This document shows, in pieces, positions 1 through 7,747 of a stretch of 12,151 nucleotides of DNA; position 1 is the stretch's first letter, and each line of letters opens with the position of its first letter. Position numbers and translations under genes: made by a program. The notes beneath the pieces were generated by a model. The model saw only the letters and a program-made list of their open reading frames with translations. It was not told the origin of the DNA and did no database searches. The DNA lies in assembly GCA_002435825.1 (NCBI GenBank), contig DIVL01000068.1, positions 1-12,151 on the forward strand. The letters are read 5' to 3'. Origin of the DNA: Anaerolineaceae bacterium UBA6133 (GTDB lineage Bacteria > Chloroflexota > Anaerolineae > Anaerolineales > Anaerolineaceae).

Positions 1-1
1 T

Positions 2-46
2 GCGAAACTTATGTTACCTTATCCAGAAGAAATTGTTATTGAATAA
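2..46 (+). CDS. possible C-terminal end of an upstream gene (partial)
   Basis: This frame is open from the window edge and ends at TAA (44-46). It would encode a 14-residue tail ending in PYPEEIVIE, which looks like a plausible protein C-terminus but is far too short to assign. Frame 3 also stays open from the edge to about 140, so the choice of frame is a guess. If real, the gene ends about 90 nt before the B12-subunit start. Confidence 0.25.
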   Translation, partial: AKLMLPYPEEIVIE

Positions 47-104
47 TACGCTCTCTGACTTGATGCAGAGCGACAATAACAGCCAAAAAGCTCTTGGAAG
101 GCGT

Positions 105-131
105 TATAATCTAAGCGACAACGAAAAGGAG
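105..131 (+). promoter_or_regulatory. putative -10 box and ribosome binding site of the seven-gene operon
   Basis: A perfect TATAAT lies at 105-110, and an AAGGAG Shine-Dalgarno at 126-131 sits 5 nt before the ATG at 137. No convincing -35 hexamer is found 16-18 nt upstream, so the promoter may depend on an activator or be weak. A start site near 117 would give a leader of about 20 nt. Confidence 0.35.
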
Positions 132-136
132 AGTCA

Positions 137-541
137 ATGACCGAGAAAAAGATTCGCGTTTTGATTGCCAAACCCGGGTTGGATGGTCACGACCGGGGCG
201 CTAAGGTGGTAGCGCGCGCACTTCGGGATGATGGCATGGAAGTCATCTACACCGGCTTGCGCCAGACCCCTGAAATGATCGCCGAAGCCGCCTTGCAGGA
301 AGATGTGGATGTTGTTGGACTTTCCATTCTTTCCGGCGCCCACAACGCGCTGGTGCCGCAGGTGATCGCCGACCTCAGAGCTAATGGACAAACCGATGTG
401 GTGCTTTTTCTGGGCGGCATCATCCCGGAAGACGACATCCAAACCCTGCTCGAACAGGGTGTCTACAAGATCTATGGACCAGGCACAGACACGCGCGAAG
501 TCTGCAAAGACATCCGTGAGGCTGTGAAATCGAAAGCATAG
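137..541 (+). CDS. cobalamin-binding small subunit of an acyl-CoA mutase (methylmalonyl-CoA mutase C-terminal domain family)
   Basis: This 134-residue protein is a stand-alone B12-binding domain. It carries the family signature DxHxxG at residues 16-21 (DGHDRG), whose histidine is the expected lower axial ligand to cobalt. It also has the SxL element at 63-65 (within GLSILSG) and the GG pair at 93-94 (FLGGIIP), which line the nucleotide-tail pocket. It would bind adenosylcobalamin and pair with a separate large TIM-barrel subunit to interconvert branched and linear acyl-CoAs in the cytoplasm. Small subunits of this size occur in split methylmalonyl-, isobutyryl- and 2-hydroxyisobutyryl-CoA mutases, and this chain alone does not tell which substrate is used. 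The large subunit is not in the window. A good AAGGAG precedes the ATG, and meaB follows after 2 nt, which supports a mutase role. Confidence 0.9.
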   Translation: MTEKKIRVLIAKPGLDGHDRGAKVVARALRDDGMEVIYTGLRQTPEMIAEAALQEDVDVVGLSILSGAHNALVPQVIADLRANGQTDVVLFLGGIIPEDDIQTLLEQGVYKIYGPGTDTREVCKDIREAVKSKA

Positions 542-543
542 GC

Positions 544-1578
544 ATGACCTCAGCTTTACTCGACTCGCTAAGAAAGGGCAACAGGCTTGCCCTTTCTCGC
601 GTTTTGAGTCAGGTTGAAAATGGAACAGAAGCTGGTTTGACCGCGCTGGATGAGCTCTTCCTTGAGACCGGCACTGCCCAGAAAATCGGAATCACAGGTC
701 CACCAGGTTCAGGTAAAAGCACGCTGGTGAATGCCCTGGCGCGGGAGCTACGACAGCGCCAACCCGACAAGAAGGTGGCCATCATCGCCGTAGATCCTTC
801 CAGCCCCTTCACGGGCGGCGCGCTTTTGGGCGACCGGGTGCGCATGCTCGATTTACAGGATGATAAACAGATTTTTATTCGTTCCATGGCTTCACGGGGT
901 GCCCTGGGAGGATTGGCGGAGCAAACTGAAGCCCTGAGCCAGGTTTTTGATGCCGCCGGTTACGGTTTTATCCTGATTGAAACAGTTGGAGCGGGGCAAT
1001 CCGAAGTGGATGTGGTCAACCTGGCGCATACGACCATCGTGGTCGACACTCCCGGCACAGGAGACGACATTCAATCGATCAAAGCCGGGATTTTGGAAAT
1101 TGCGGACATCCTGGTGGTCAATAAAGCCGACCGCCCTGGGGCAGACCAAAGCGTCACGCACCTCAGGAACATGGTTGAAATGGGCTATGCCAGGAGTATC
1201 AACAACGGTAAACATCACCTGGAAGATTTCCAGGAAAATTCTGAGCATAAAACCACTTCAGCGCATTGGGTTCCCCCAATTCTGAAGACCGTGGCATGTG
1301 AATTTACAGGCATACAGGAACTGACCGACGCCATCCTCACCCACGCGGCTCACTTGCGCCAAAGCGGTCAGTGGCACGCTAAGGATCAGGCAGCAATCCG
1401 GGCGAATATTCGCCACCAACTGATTGCCGGTTTGCTCAGCGATTTCAATCAAAATGTACCCGTGGAGATGATCGATTCCCTGATCGAACAAGCGCAGAAA
1501 CGCGCGATTTCACCGAATGAAGCAGTTCGTGTATTATTGACGTATAATCGAAATAACTCTTTGGAATCATCGGAGTAA
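544..1578 (+). CDS. meaB: MeaB/ArgK family GTPase, mutase chaperone
   Basis: This 344-residue G3E-class P-loop GTPase has Walker A GPPGSGKST at residues 52-60, the family stretch ETVGAGQSE at 146-154, a PGTGDDIQ block at 170-177 and the base-recognition motif NKAD at 193-196. MeaB proteins bind B12-dependent acyl-CoA mutases, gate adenosylcobalamin delivery and help replace inactivated cofactor. Length fits the family (about 310-340 residues). The ATG lies 2 nt after the stop of the B12 subunit with no clear Shine-Dalgarno, so translation is probably coupled to that gene. The pair strongly implies a working mutase. Older annotation as ArgK (arginine transport kinase) is not supported by this context. 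Confidence 0.95.
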   Translation: MTSALLDSLRKGNRLALSRVLSQVENGTEAGLTALDELFLETGTAQKIGITGPPGSGKSTLVNALARELRQRQPDKKVAIIAVDPSSPFTGGALLGDRVRMLDLQDDKQIFIRSMASRGALGGLAEQTEALSQVFDAAGYGFILIETVGAGQSEVDVVNLAHTTIVVDTPGTGDDIQSIKAGILEIADILVVNKADRPGADQSVTHLRNMVEMGYARSINNGKHHLEDFQENSEHKTTSAHWVPPILKTVACEFTGIQELTDAILTHAAHLRQSGQWHAKDQAAIRANIRHQLIAGLLSDFNQNVPVEMIDSLIEQAQKRAISPNEAVRVLLTYNRNNSLESSE

Positions 1579-1584
1579 GACCAT

Positions 1585-2904
1585 ATGGAACGAACTTACA
1601 TTAAAGACCTGAAGACAAAAATCGGTCAACAGGTTACCCTCAAGGGCTGGCTGCAGACCCTGCGCGATCAAAAAAGTATGCAGTTCCTGATCCTGCGCGA
1701 CAGGACCGGATTAGTGCAGATAGCCCACTGGAAAAAAGGCAATCCCGAACTGGCTGAGGCTATTTCTACCCTGGGAACGGAATCCGCTTTGACGATCACT
1801 GGCACAGTGGTCGAAAATGAGGTCGTCAAGCTTGGCGGCATTGAAATTCAGCTTGAATCGTTGATTATCGAAAACAATGCAGAGCTCCCTCTGCCCTTTG
1901 AACCCTTTGCGGACACCCTGCCCGACCAGGACTATCGCATGGAATGGCGCTACCTGGATCTTCGCCGCGAACGTAATCGCCTGATCTTTGACATCCAGAC
2001 CTGCGCAGAGCAAGCCATGCGCGAGTATTGGATTGAAAACGGTTTCATCGAAGTCCATTCCCCCAAGATCATGGGCACACCGAGCGAAAGCGGCGCGGAA
2101 CTCTTCAAGGTGGAATACTTTGACCGCACTGCTTACCTGGCGCAGTCCCCCCAGTTTTACAAGCAGATGGCGCAAGCCGCTGGATTTGAACGCATTTTTG
2201 AGATCGGACCAGTCTTCCGGGCTGACCCCTCTTTTACCTCGCGCCACATGACAGAATTCACCGGTGTAGACTTTGAAATCTCCTGGATCGAAAGCCACGA
2301 AGATGTGATGGCTTTCACTGAAAAATGGCTGGCGTATGTTTATCAGGCAATAGACGCGAAATTCCACGATGCCATCAAAGAGAACTTCGACGTCGATTTT
2401 GAAGTGCCCACTGTCCCCTTCCCGCGTCTGACGATGGCGGAAGCCTATCAGATTCTCAAGGGCATGGATTACAAGCTCCCTCCTGAGCGAAAAGGCGATC
2501 TTGACCCCGGTGCGGAACGCGCACTCGGCGAATACATAAAACAAACCTTCGCTCATGATTTTGTCTTTGTCAAAGATTGGCCTATCACCGTGAGACCTTT
2601 TTATCACATGCTTCACGAAGACAACCCCAGCCTGACCAAGAGCTTCGACCTGCTGGGACGCGGTTTGGAAATCACCACCGGCGCCCAGCGTGAACATCAC
2701 TACGAAAAACTGGCAAAACAAGCCCTCGACAAAGGGCTAACCCTGGAACCCATCCAGAACTATCTGAACTTTTTCCGCTACGGATGTCCGCCACACGGCG
2801 GTCTTGGGTTGGGATTGAGCCGTCTGTTGATGGTAATGCTCAACCTCCCCTCGATCCGTGACGCTGTCTATTTGTTCAGAGGACCTAACCGATTGGAACC
2901 ATAG
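1585..2904 (+). CDS. aspS: aspartyl-tRNA synthetase, archaeal/eukaryotic type
   Basis: This 439-residue class IIb synthetase charges tRNA with aspartate. An N-terminal OB-fold anticodon-binding domain (about 1-105) precedes the catalytic core. Visible elements are the motif 1 region (ENGFIEVHSPKIM, 151-163), SPQFYKQ (188-194), motif 2 (PVFRADPSFTSRHMTEF, 209-225), GLEITTGAQREHH (360-372) and the motif 3 region PPHGGLGLGLSRLL (402-415). It lacks the large GAD insertion that makes common bacterial AspRS about 590 residues, so it is the archaeal-like form, which in bacteria is often non-discriminating (charging both tRNA-Asp and tRNA-Asn). Motif 3 has Ser412 where Glu is usual, but keeps the Arg. 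The GGAG at 1572-1575 overlaps the meaB end. A 336-aa open frame opposite this gene is a shadow. Confidence 0.95.
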   Translation: MERTYIKDLKTKIGQQVTLKGWLQTLRDQKSMQFLILRDRTGLVQIAHWKKGNPELAEAISTLGTESALTITGTVVENEVVKLGGIEIQLESLIIENNAELPLPFEPFADTLPDQDYRMEWRYLDLRRERNRLIFDIQTCAEQAMREYWIENGFIEVHSPKIMGTPSESGAELFKVEYFDRTAYLAQSPQFYKQMAQAAGFERIFEIGPVFRADPSFTSRHMTEFTGVDFEISWIESHEDVMAFTEKWLAYVYQAIDAKFHDAIKENFDVDFEVPTVPFPRLTMAEAYQILKGMDYKLPPERKGDLDPGAERALGEYIKQTFAHDFVFVKDWPITVRPFYHMLHEDNPSLTKSFDLLGRGLEITTGAQREHHYEKLAKQALDKGLTLEPIQNYLNFFRYGCPPHGGLGLGLSRLLMVMLNLPSIRDAVYLFRGPNRLEP

Positions 2905-2913
2905 GAGGTATCA

Positions 2914-3465
2914 ATGCCATACCTTTACGGTCATAACCTTCGCCTTCGCTCAGCTGAACGAACGGATATTCCGCAATTCCTGCGCTGGATCAACGACCCT
3001 GAAGTCGTCGAGAACCTCGAAGTCTACGCCCCCATGGGGACCGTAGAAGAAGAAGGCTGGTTCGACGCAATGAAGGCGCGCCCGATCGATCAACACGCAC
3101 TGGTGATTGAAGTACACCCTGAGGGCAGCGATGAGGAGTGGGTGGTGATCGGGAACACATCTTTCTTCCCAATCGATCAAAAAGCCCGTTCAGTGGAAAT
3201 CGGGATCATGATCGGTGAGAAGGATTATTGGAATAAAGGTTACGGCACTGAAGCAATGCGCACGATGTGCCGTTATGGGTTCGCAGAGCTCAACCTGAAC
3301 CGCATCTGGCTGAGAGTTTACGACACCAACCCGAGAGCCCAGAAAGCTTACGAGAAAGCTGGGTTTGTGTACGAAGGAACATTCCGCCAGGCTGAATATA
3401 AACATGGACGTTACATTGATGTTCACGTGATGAGCATATTAAAATCGGATTGGATCAAAAACTGA
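2914..3465 (+). CDS. GNAT family N-acetyltransferase, RimJ/RimL-like
   Basis: This 183-residue protein is a single GNAT domain of the RimJ/RimL class. It opens with the typical LRLRSAERTDIPQF (9-22). Strand 4 and the acetyl-CoA pyrophosphate loop are visible as VEIGIMIGEKDYWNKGYGTEA (94-114), where NKGYGTEA is the Q/RxxGxG/A-type loop. The family motif NPRAQKAYEKAGFVYEG (139-155) follows. Such enzymes acetylate protein N-termini, small amines or antibiotics; the substrate cannot be read from sequence. A strong AGGAGG (2903-2908) overlaps the aspS stop and fixes the ATG. The gene sits mid-operon between aspS and prs, so it is probably housekeeping. Confidence 0.9.
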   Translation: MPYLYGHNLRLRSAERTDIPQFLRWINDPEVVENLEVYAPMGTVEEEGWFDAMKARPIDQHALVIEVHPEGSDEEWVVIGNTSFFPIDQKARSVEIGIMIGEKDYWNKGYGTEAMRTMCRYGFAELNLNRIWLRVYDTNPRAQKAYEKAGFVYEGTFRQAEYKHGRYIDVHVMSILKSDWIKN

Positions 3466-3482
3466 AAGGAACGCGTAAACAG

Positions 3483-4472
3483 ATGACCCCTGCCAAGACC
3501 CTGCACAGTTTGCTCTATGGCAATATCCGCCTTTTTGCTGGAACGGCTTCCCTTGACCTGGCCCAGGAGGTTGCTGATAACCTCGGGTTGGAGCTTTGCG
3601 GTCGTGATGTAATTGAATTCACCAACGAGAACCTTTTTGTCAAACTGCACGCCTCAGTGCGTGGGCAGGATTGCTATATCATCCAGACAACCTCCATGCC
3701 GGTTCACCGCAACCTGATGGAATTGCTGATCCTGGCTCAAACGCTCAAACTTGACTCAGCCGGACGCATCACTTTGGTATTCCCATACATGTGCTATGGG
3801 CGTTCAGACCGCAAAGACCAGCCGCGTGTTCCAATCGCTGCCAAACTGGTAGCGCAGATGATGGAAACAGCCGGCGCGGACCGCTACATCACCATGGACC
3901 TTCATGCAGGTCAAATTCAAGGCTTCTTTGACATACCTGGAGATGTACTTTCCGCCTACCATATCCTGAAACCGTACTTACTCGGGAGGCTGTCAAATCT
4001 CACCAATCCCGTCCTGCTGACAGCCGACCTTGGTTTTGCCAAGCATGGCAGGCGTTATGCGCAAGCTCTCAATATCCCGTTGGCGTTCATCGAAAAACGC
4101 CGCATTGACAACAAGGAGCAAACCCAGGCTTTGAACCTGATCGGAGATGTAAACGGGCGGGATGTTCTTTTGATCGACGATGAAATCGACACCGGTGGCT
4201 CGGTTGTGGAGGCAGTGCAGGTGGCAAAACTGAATGGCGCCAAGGATGTTTACGTGATTTTTATCCATCCCGTTCTTTCAGCAAACGCAACCGAACGCCT
4301 GGCTGCCCTCCCGGTGAAACAATTCATTACGACCAATACCATCCCAATGTCGCCCGAGAAGCAAGCGCTTTTTGGCGATAGATTGACAATTCTCAGCATC
4401 GGTCCCTTATTGGCAGAAGTCATCAAACGGGCAAATGAAGGCACGAGCGTTGGGGCAATGTTTAACGAGTAA
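3483..4472 (+). CDS. prs: ribose-phosphate pyrophosphokinase (PRPP synthetase), divergent
   Basis: This 329-residue protein should make 5-phosphoribosyl-1-pyrophosphate from ribose 5-phosphate and ATP for nucleotide, His and Trp synthesis. Conserved parts are NLMELLI (77-83), FPYMCYGRSDRK (100-111), the DLHAGQIQGFFDIP block (139-152), EKRR (204-207) and the PRPP loop IDDEIDTGGS (231-240), ending with TIPMS and SIGPLLAEVIKR. Several normally constant segments differ: FSDGE is replaced by FTNEN (46-50), PVNDN by PVHRN (74-78), and SPDxGG by TADLGFAKHG (180-189). I chose the ATG at 3483 over an in-frame TTG at 3450, because AAAGGA (3465-3470) lies between them and the TTG would overlap the GNAT gene. 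The 12-nt spacing is long. A regulatory or paralogous Prs-like protein is possible. Confidence 0.88.
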   Translation: MTPAKTLHSLLYGNIRLFAGTASLDLAQEVADNLGLELCGRDVIEFTNENLFVKLHASVRGQDCYIIQTTSMPVHRNLMELLILAQTLKLDSAGRITLVFPYMCYGRSDRKDQPRVPIAAKLVAQMMETAGADRYITMDLHAGQIQGFFDIPGDVLSAYHILKPYLLGRLSNLTNPVLLTADLGFAKHGRRYAQALNIPLAFIEKRRIDNKEQTQALNLIGDVNGRDVLLIDDEIDTGGSVVEAVQVAKLNGAKDVYVIFIHPVLSANATERLAALPVKQFITTNTIPMSPEKQALFGDRLTILSIGPLLAEVIKRANEGTSVGAMFNE

Positions 4473-4477
4473 GTAAA

Positions 4478-5305
4478 GTGCCTGAACTTCCGGAAGTTGA
4501 AACCATCGCCAGAAACTTAAGACGGGGCACAGGGGGTGCTCCTTCTTTGATTGGACAGACTGTCCAAAACGTTCGTCTGCTTTGGTCGCGTACACTTGCG
4601 GAACCGGATGTGGATACCTTCCAGGAACTTCTGCCCGGACAAACGGTAATTGAAATCGGACGAAGAGCCAAATTCCTGAGCATAACCCTCTCCGAATCGA
4701 TCTTGGTCTTCCACCTGCGCATGAGTGGTGACCTGAGGGTGGAACCATCCGAATCTTCTCAGGCAAAGCACGACCGTCTGGTGCTCGATTTCCAATCCGG
4801 ATGGCGACTCAGCTTCAACGACACCCGTAAATTTGGCAGAGTATGGCTGGTGAATGACACTCGCAGCCTATTTGCTCTCTTAGGACCGGAACCGAACGAT
4901 CCCACGTTGACAGCGGAAAGGTTCCACGAAATGTTGCGGCACAGAAAGCGGGCAATAAAGCCCCTGTTACTTGACCAGCATTTTTTAGCTGGACTGGGAA
5001 ATATTTATACCGACGAAGCGCTTTTTAGATCTGGTATACACCCCCTGCGATCCGGTGAAAGGCTCGACCAGCAGGATGCTGCCAGGCTATTGGAAGCCAT
5101 CAGGTTCACCCTCGCACGCGGAATAGAAGCCAACGGAGCCAGCATCGACTGGGTCTACCGCGGAGGAGATTTCCAAAACCATTTTCAGGTCTATCAACAA
5201 ACTGGAAACCCTTGCCCTCGCTGTGGTCAGCCGATCAGTAAGATCACTGTAGGGCAAAGAGGCACCCATTTTTGCCCGCACTGCCAGCCCTTAATAGGAG
5301 ATTAG
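4478..5305 (+). CDS. mutM: formamidopyrimidine-DNA glycosylase / AP lyase
   Basis: This 275-residue Fpg/MutM excises 8-oxoguanine and formamidopyrimidines from DNA and cleaves the abasic site. The start is GTG, fixed by the required N-terminus PELPEVET: after Met removal Pro2 is the Schiff-base nucleophile and Glu3 the acid. Other expected residues are Lys65 (GRRAKF), Met82 (RMSGDL), Arg117 and Phe119 in DTRKFG, Lys161 (IKPLLLDQ), the helix-two-turn-helix at about 167-183 (QHFLAGLGNIYTDEALF) and a C-terminal zinc finger with Cys246, Cys249, Cys266 and Cys269, including Arg261. All catalytic and zinc positions are intact. It starts 5 nt after prs with only a weak Shine-Dalgarno, so coupling is likely. 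Confidence 0.97.
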   Translation: MPELPEVETIARNLRRGTGGAPSLIGQTVQNVRLLWSRTLAEPDVDTFQELLPGQTVIEIGRRAKFLSITLSESILVFHLRMSGDLRVEPSESSQAKHDRLVLDFQSGWRLSFNDTRKFGRVWLVNDTRSLFALLGPEPNDPTLTAERFHEMLRHRKRAIKPLLLDQHFLAGLGNIYTDEALFRSGIHPLRSGERLDQQDAARLLEAIRFTLARGIEANGASIDWVYRGGDFQNHFQVYQQTGNPCPRCGQPISKITVGQRGTHFCPHCQPLIGD

Positions 5306-5306
5306 T

Positions 5307-6080
5307 ATGTACGACAAACTCGCTTCGATCTATGACTATTTCGTAAATTGGGATAACCGCCTGGCTTACGAACTCCCCTTTTTGGAGCAGCAATTGCGCA
5401 CACTCGGGGAGGATCCTTCCAAAATTCGGGTCATGGATACCGCTTGCGGCACCGGGCGTCATGCGATCGCCCTCGCAAGCCACGGTTTCCAAGTATCCGG
5501 TTCAGATCTTTTTCCAGAGATGGTCAGCCTGGCGGATGCCAACGCGAAGGCAGCCGGTGAAAAAGTGACTTTCCGAACGGCGGGTTTCGGGAATATCAGC
5601 AACAGCTTCGGGCAGCCTGGTCAGTTCGACGCGGTTTTATGCCTGGGTAATTCCCTGCCACACGTTGATTCCAATGAGGACCTGAAAAAGACCTTGCTGG
5701 ACTTCAAAGTGCTCCTCCGACCAGGAGGCATGCTCATACTGCAAATGCGCAATTTTGACCTGGTGATGGGAGAAAAGAAGCGCTGGATGGAACCTCAGAC
5801 CGTAAAGGACGGCTCAACAGAATGGCTTTTCCTGCGTTTTTACGATTTTGAAGCTGACGGCAAGATCCAGTTCAATATCCTGTCTCTTCATCGAAAAGCA
5901 AAAACTCCCTGGCACCCCCAACTCACTTCCACCCATCTTTTGCCAATTTTTTCAGAGGAATTGAAAGCAAATCTTGCTTTGTTAGAGTTTAGAGATATCA
6001 CACTCTACGGCAACCTCGCAGCCGAGCCCTACGCGGCTGATTCCAGCAGTGACCTGGTGCTCATCGCTTACAAAGCTTAG
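5307..6080 (+). CDS. class I SAM-dependent methyltransferase
   Basis: This 257-residue Rossmann-fold methyltransferase has motif I VMDTACGTG at 42-50, an acidic residue binding the ribose at Asp67 (VSGSDLFPEM) and a motif IV region at 107-120 (FDAVLCLGNSLPHV), followed by a LLRPGGMLILQMRNFD-type strand. The pattern resembles small-molecule (glycine/sarcosine-like) N-methyltransferases, but the substrate is unknown. AGGAG (5296-5300) lies inside the end of mutM and the ATG is 1 nt after the mutM stop, so it closes the operon. It is not similar to the methyltransferase at 11005 beyond the shared fold. Confidence 0.85.
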   Translation: MYDKLASIYDYFVNWDNRLAYELPFLEQQLRTLGEDPSKIRVMDTACGTGRHAIALASHGFQVSGSDLFPEMVSLADANAKAAGEKVTFRTAGFGNISNSFGQPGQFDAVLCLGNSLPHVDSNEDLKKTLLDFKVLLRPGGMLILQMRNFDLVMGEKKRWMEPQTVKDGSTEWLFLRFYDFEADGKIQFNILSLHRKAKTPWHPQLTSTHLLPIFSEELKANLALLEFRDITLYGNLAAEPYAADSSSDLVLIAYKA

Positions 6081-6085
6081 TACCA

Positions 6086-6110
6086 CACTCTAACAAGATC
6101 AGAGTGAACT
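6086..6110. terminator. weak hairpin between convergent genes
   Basis: CACTCT (6086-6091) pairs with AGAGTG (6101-6106) around a 9-nt loop. On the + strand AACTTTT follows, giving a short T run for the seven-gene operon. The right arm overlaps the stop codon of the - strand epimerase. The stem is only 6 bp, so termination may be inefficient. Confidence 0.4.
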
Positions 6111-7109
6111 TTTGCGCAATGAAGGCTTGATGCGCTTCCGATTCTCACGCCACCATTGGACCGTATCTGCCACCGTCTCGCGCAGCGGACGCCGGTGATA
6201 GCCTAATTCTGTTTCGGCTTTGAGGCAGGTGATGCGTGAATTGCTTTGAAGCGTCTCGATGGCGTACCTGGTGATTCGGGGACGCGTGCGGGTGATCTTG
6301 TAAAAGAGTTCAGCCAGCGGAGCAATCAGCTTCACAAACCAACCCGGGATCTTGATTTCATGCGAGCGGATGCCAGCAGCTTCCTGGACCAGGTGGCGAT
6401 AGTCACTGACAGTCACCTGGGTGCCCGAAAGCAGGTAGGCTTCCCCACTCCGACCTAACGAAGCGGCAAGGATATGCCCCTCTGCTACATCCCGCACATC
6501 CACAAAATCGTAAGCGCCATCCGTCGAAATCGAAGGTGTCTCCTGCATCCACGTCAGCAGCATCTCACCCATTTCGGAGCGGCGAAAATCACTGGGACCA
6601 ATTACCCCCGTTGGCAAAACAATGACCGCGTCCAACCCTTTTTTTACGGCTTCCATGACCAGTGCAGAAGCAATTGCCTTGGTCCGGTCGTAAGCGCCTG
6701 AGGGGTTTACCAGGTCGAACGCAATCGTCTCATCAACAGTGGCACTGCTCTCCGGACGACCCAGAGCATGAATGGAGCTGGTATAGACCAGGCGACGAAC
6801 ACCCATCTCGCGGCAGGCTTCGATCACATTGCGTGTTCCTTCCACGTTGACCTTGTACATCAGTTCATATTTGTCGGAAGTGATCGCCACCAATGCTGCC
6901 ATGTGATAGACAAGGTCCACTCCCTCCATTGCCTTGCGCAGTTGCACTGGGTCAAGAATATTGCCTTCAATTCTTTCACAATCGAGTCCTTCGAGTGAAG
7001 AGACATCCTCACCAGGCAGCACAAGCACACGCACTTTCTCGTCTTTTTCAAGCAGGGTACGCACTAACACGTTCCCAAGATGCCCTGCCCCACCAGTAAC
7101 CAAAATCAT
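6099..7109 (-). CDS. NAD(P)-dependent epimerase/dehydratase, dihydroflavonol-reductase-like extended SDR
   Basis: This 336-residue extended short-chain dehydrogenase has the nucleotide-binding motif TGGAGHLG at 5-12, the HMAA element at 69-72, catalytic Ser at 111-112 (YTSSIHA) and the YxxxK pair Tyr140/Lys144 (YDRTK). The LPTGVIGPSDF segment (165-175) is typical of the dihydroflavonol 4-reductase/3-beta-HSD-like group. It probably reduces or oxidises a hydroxyl/carbonyl in the cytoplasm; the substrate is not readable. A strong GGAGG (plus 7116-7120) lies within the end of the TetR gene, whose TGA overlaps this ATG by 4 nt. The two are therefore one transcript, and the enzyme is the likely target of the regulator. 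The basic C-terminus (RKRIKPSLRK) has no clear membrane segment. Confidence 0.9.
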   Translation of the reverse strand: MILVTGGAGHLGNVLVRTLLEKDEKVRVLVLPGEDVSSLEGLDCERIEGNILDPVQLRKAMEGVDLVYHMAALVAITSDKYELMYKVNVEGTRNVIEACREMGVRRLVYTSSIHALGRPESSATVDETIAFDLVNPSGAYDRTKAIASALVMEAVKKGLDAVIVLPTGVIGPSDFRRSEMGEMLLTWMQETPSISTDGAYDFVDVRDVAEGHILAASLGRSGEAYLLSGTQVTVSDYRHLVQEAAGIRSHEIKIPGWFVKLIAPLAELFYKITRTRPRITRYAIETLQSNSRITCLKAETELGYHRRPLRETVADTVQWWRENRKRIKPSLRKSSL

Positions 7110-7702
7110 TCTTTACCTCCAATGCCTTCAAGAAGGAGTTTCAGACCTTCTGAAGTGATAGCAGACCAGTCGGCTTTTTCCTGATCATAAGTCGCTTCCA
7201 GCAAATATCCCATGGCAACCGCAACCAGCAATCTGGCCAGTATTTCACTTTCGACATCCTTGCGGATGGATCCATTTTGCTGACCAGTCTCGATGATTCG
7301 CATAAAGAAACCGGTAAAGTAACGGTAGGGCTCGACTGCCATCTTCCAGATTGCCGGGTCGCCCATCGCTTGCCGCCAAAAATCAACCAGTATCGGAAAG
7401 CCCTTTGGAATCGCTGTAAAAGCCACGTTGAACTGATGCGGCATCTCAATCAGAACATCTTTGATGTTACTATCCGCGGAAATGGGTTGACTCAGGACGG
7501 ATTGCATCACTTTGCTGGACCAGTTTTCCATCAGGGTCATGAACAGCACCTGCTTGGTCTCAAAATAGTGGTAAAAGGACCCTTTGCTCACTTCTGCATG
7601 TTTACAGATATCGTTTACCGATGTGGCTTCGTAGCCGTTCTCCAGGAAAAGTGTTGCTGCGGACTCCAGTAACTTGTCACGGGACGAAAGCTTGTTTTGC
7701 AT
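7106..7702 (-). CDS. TetR/AcrR family transcriptional repressor
   Basis: This 198-residue protein has the TetR DNA-binding domain at about residues 8-55, with the helix-turn-helix at 28-50 (SVNDICKHAEVSKGSFYHYFETK). The C-terminal ligand domain (about 60-198) is variable and gives no clue to the inducer. AAGGAG (plus 7707-7712) precedes the ATG by 4 nt. It is co-transcribed with the downstream epimerase (ATGA overlap). A perfect palindrome lies directly upstream, so it very likely represses its own operon and is released by a ligand related to the epimerase substrate; that last step is inference. Confidence 0.95.
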   Translation of the reverse strand: MQNKLSSRDKLLESAATLFLENGYEATSVNDICKHAEVSKGSFYHYFETKQVLFMTLMENWSSKVMQSVLSQPISADSNIKDVLIEMPHQFNVAFTAIPKGFPILVDFWRQAMGDPAIWKMAVEPYRYFTGFFMRIIETGQQNGSIRKDVESEILARLLVAVAMGYLLEATYDQEKADWSAITSEGLKLLLEGIGGKE

Positions 7703-7719
7703 GAGACTCCTTCTAAAGA

Positions 7720-7747
7720 AAATTAAACCGACCAGTCGGTTTAATTT
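7720..7747. promoter_or_regulatory. perfect 28-bp palindromic operator, probable TetR binding site
   Basis: Two 13-bp arms, AAATTAAACCGAC (7720-7732) and its exact reverse complement (7735-7747), flank a central CA. The core ACCGAC-CA-GTCGGT has the form usual for TetR-family operators. It sits 17 bp upstream of the TetR start and overlaps the predicted -10 at 7744-7749. Confidence 0.85.

Noticed and set aside
49..72. CGCTCT/AGAGCG inverted repeat as a terminator of an upstream gene
   Set aside because: The stem is only 6 bp with a 12-nt loop and no T run follows; likely chance or too weak to call.
1711..2721. 336-aa open frame on the - strand opposite aspS
   Set aside because: It lies wholly within a certain aspS, has no recognisable domain, and arises from the codon bias of the sense gene.
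3450..3482. Upstream TTG start for prs
   Set aside because: It precedes the Shine-Dalgarno, overlaps the GNAT gene, and adds residues without family support.
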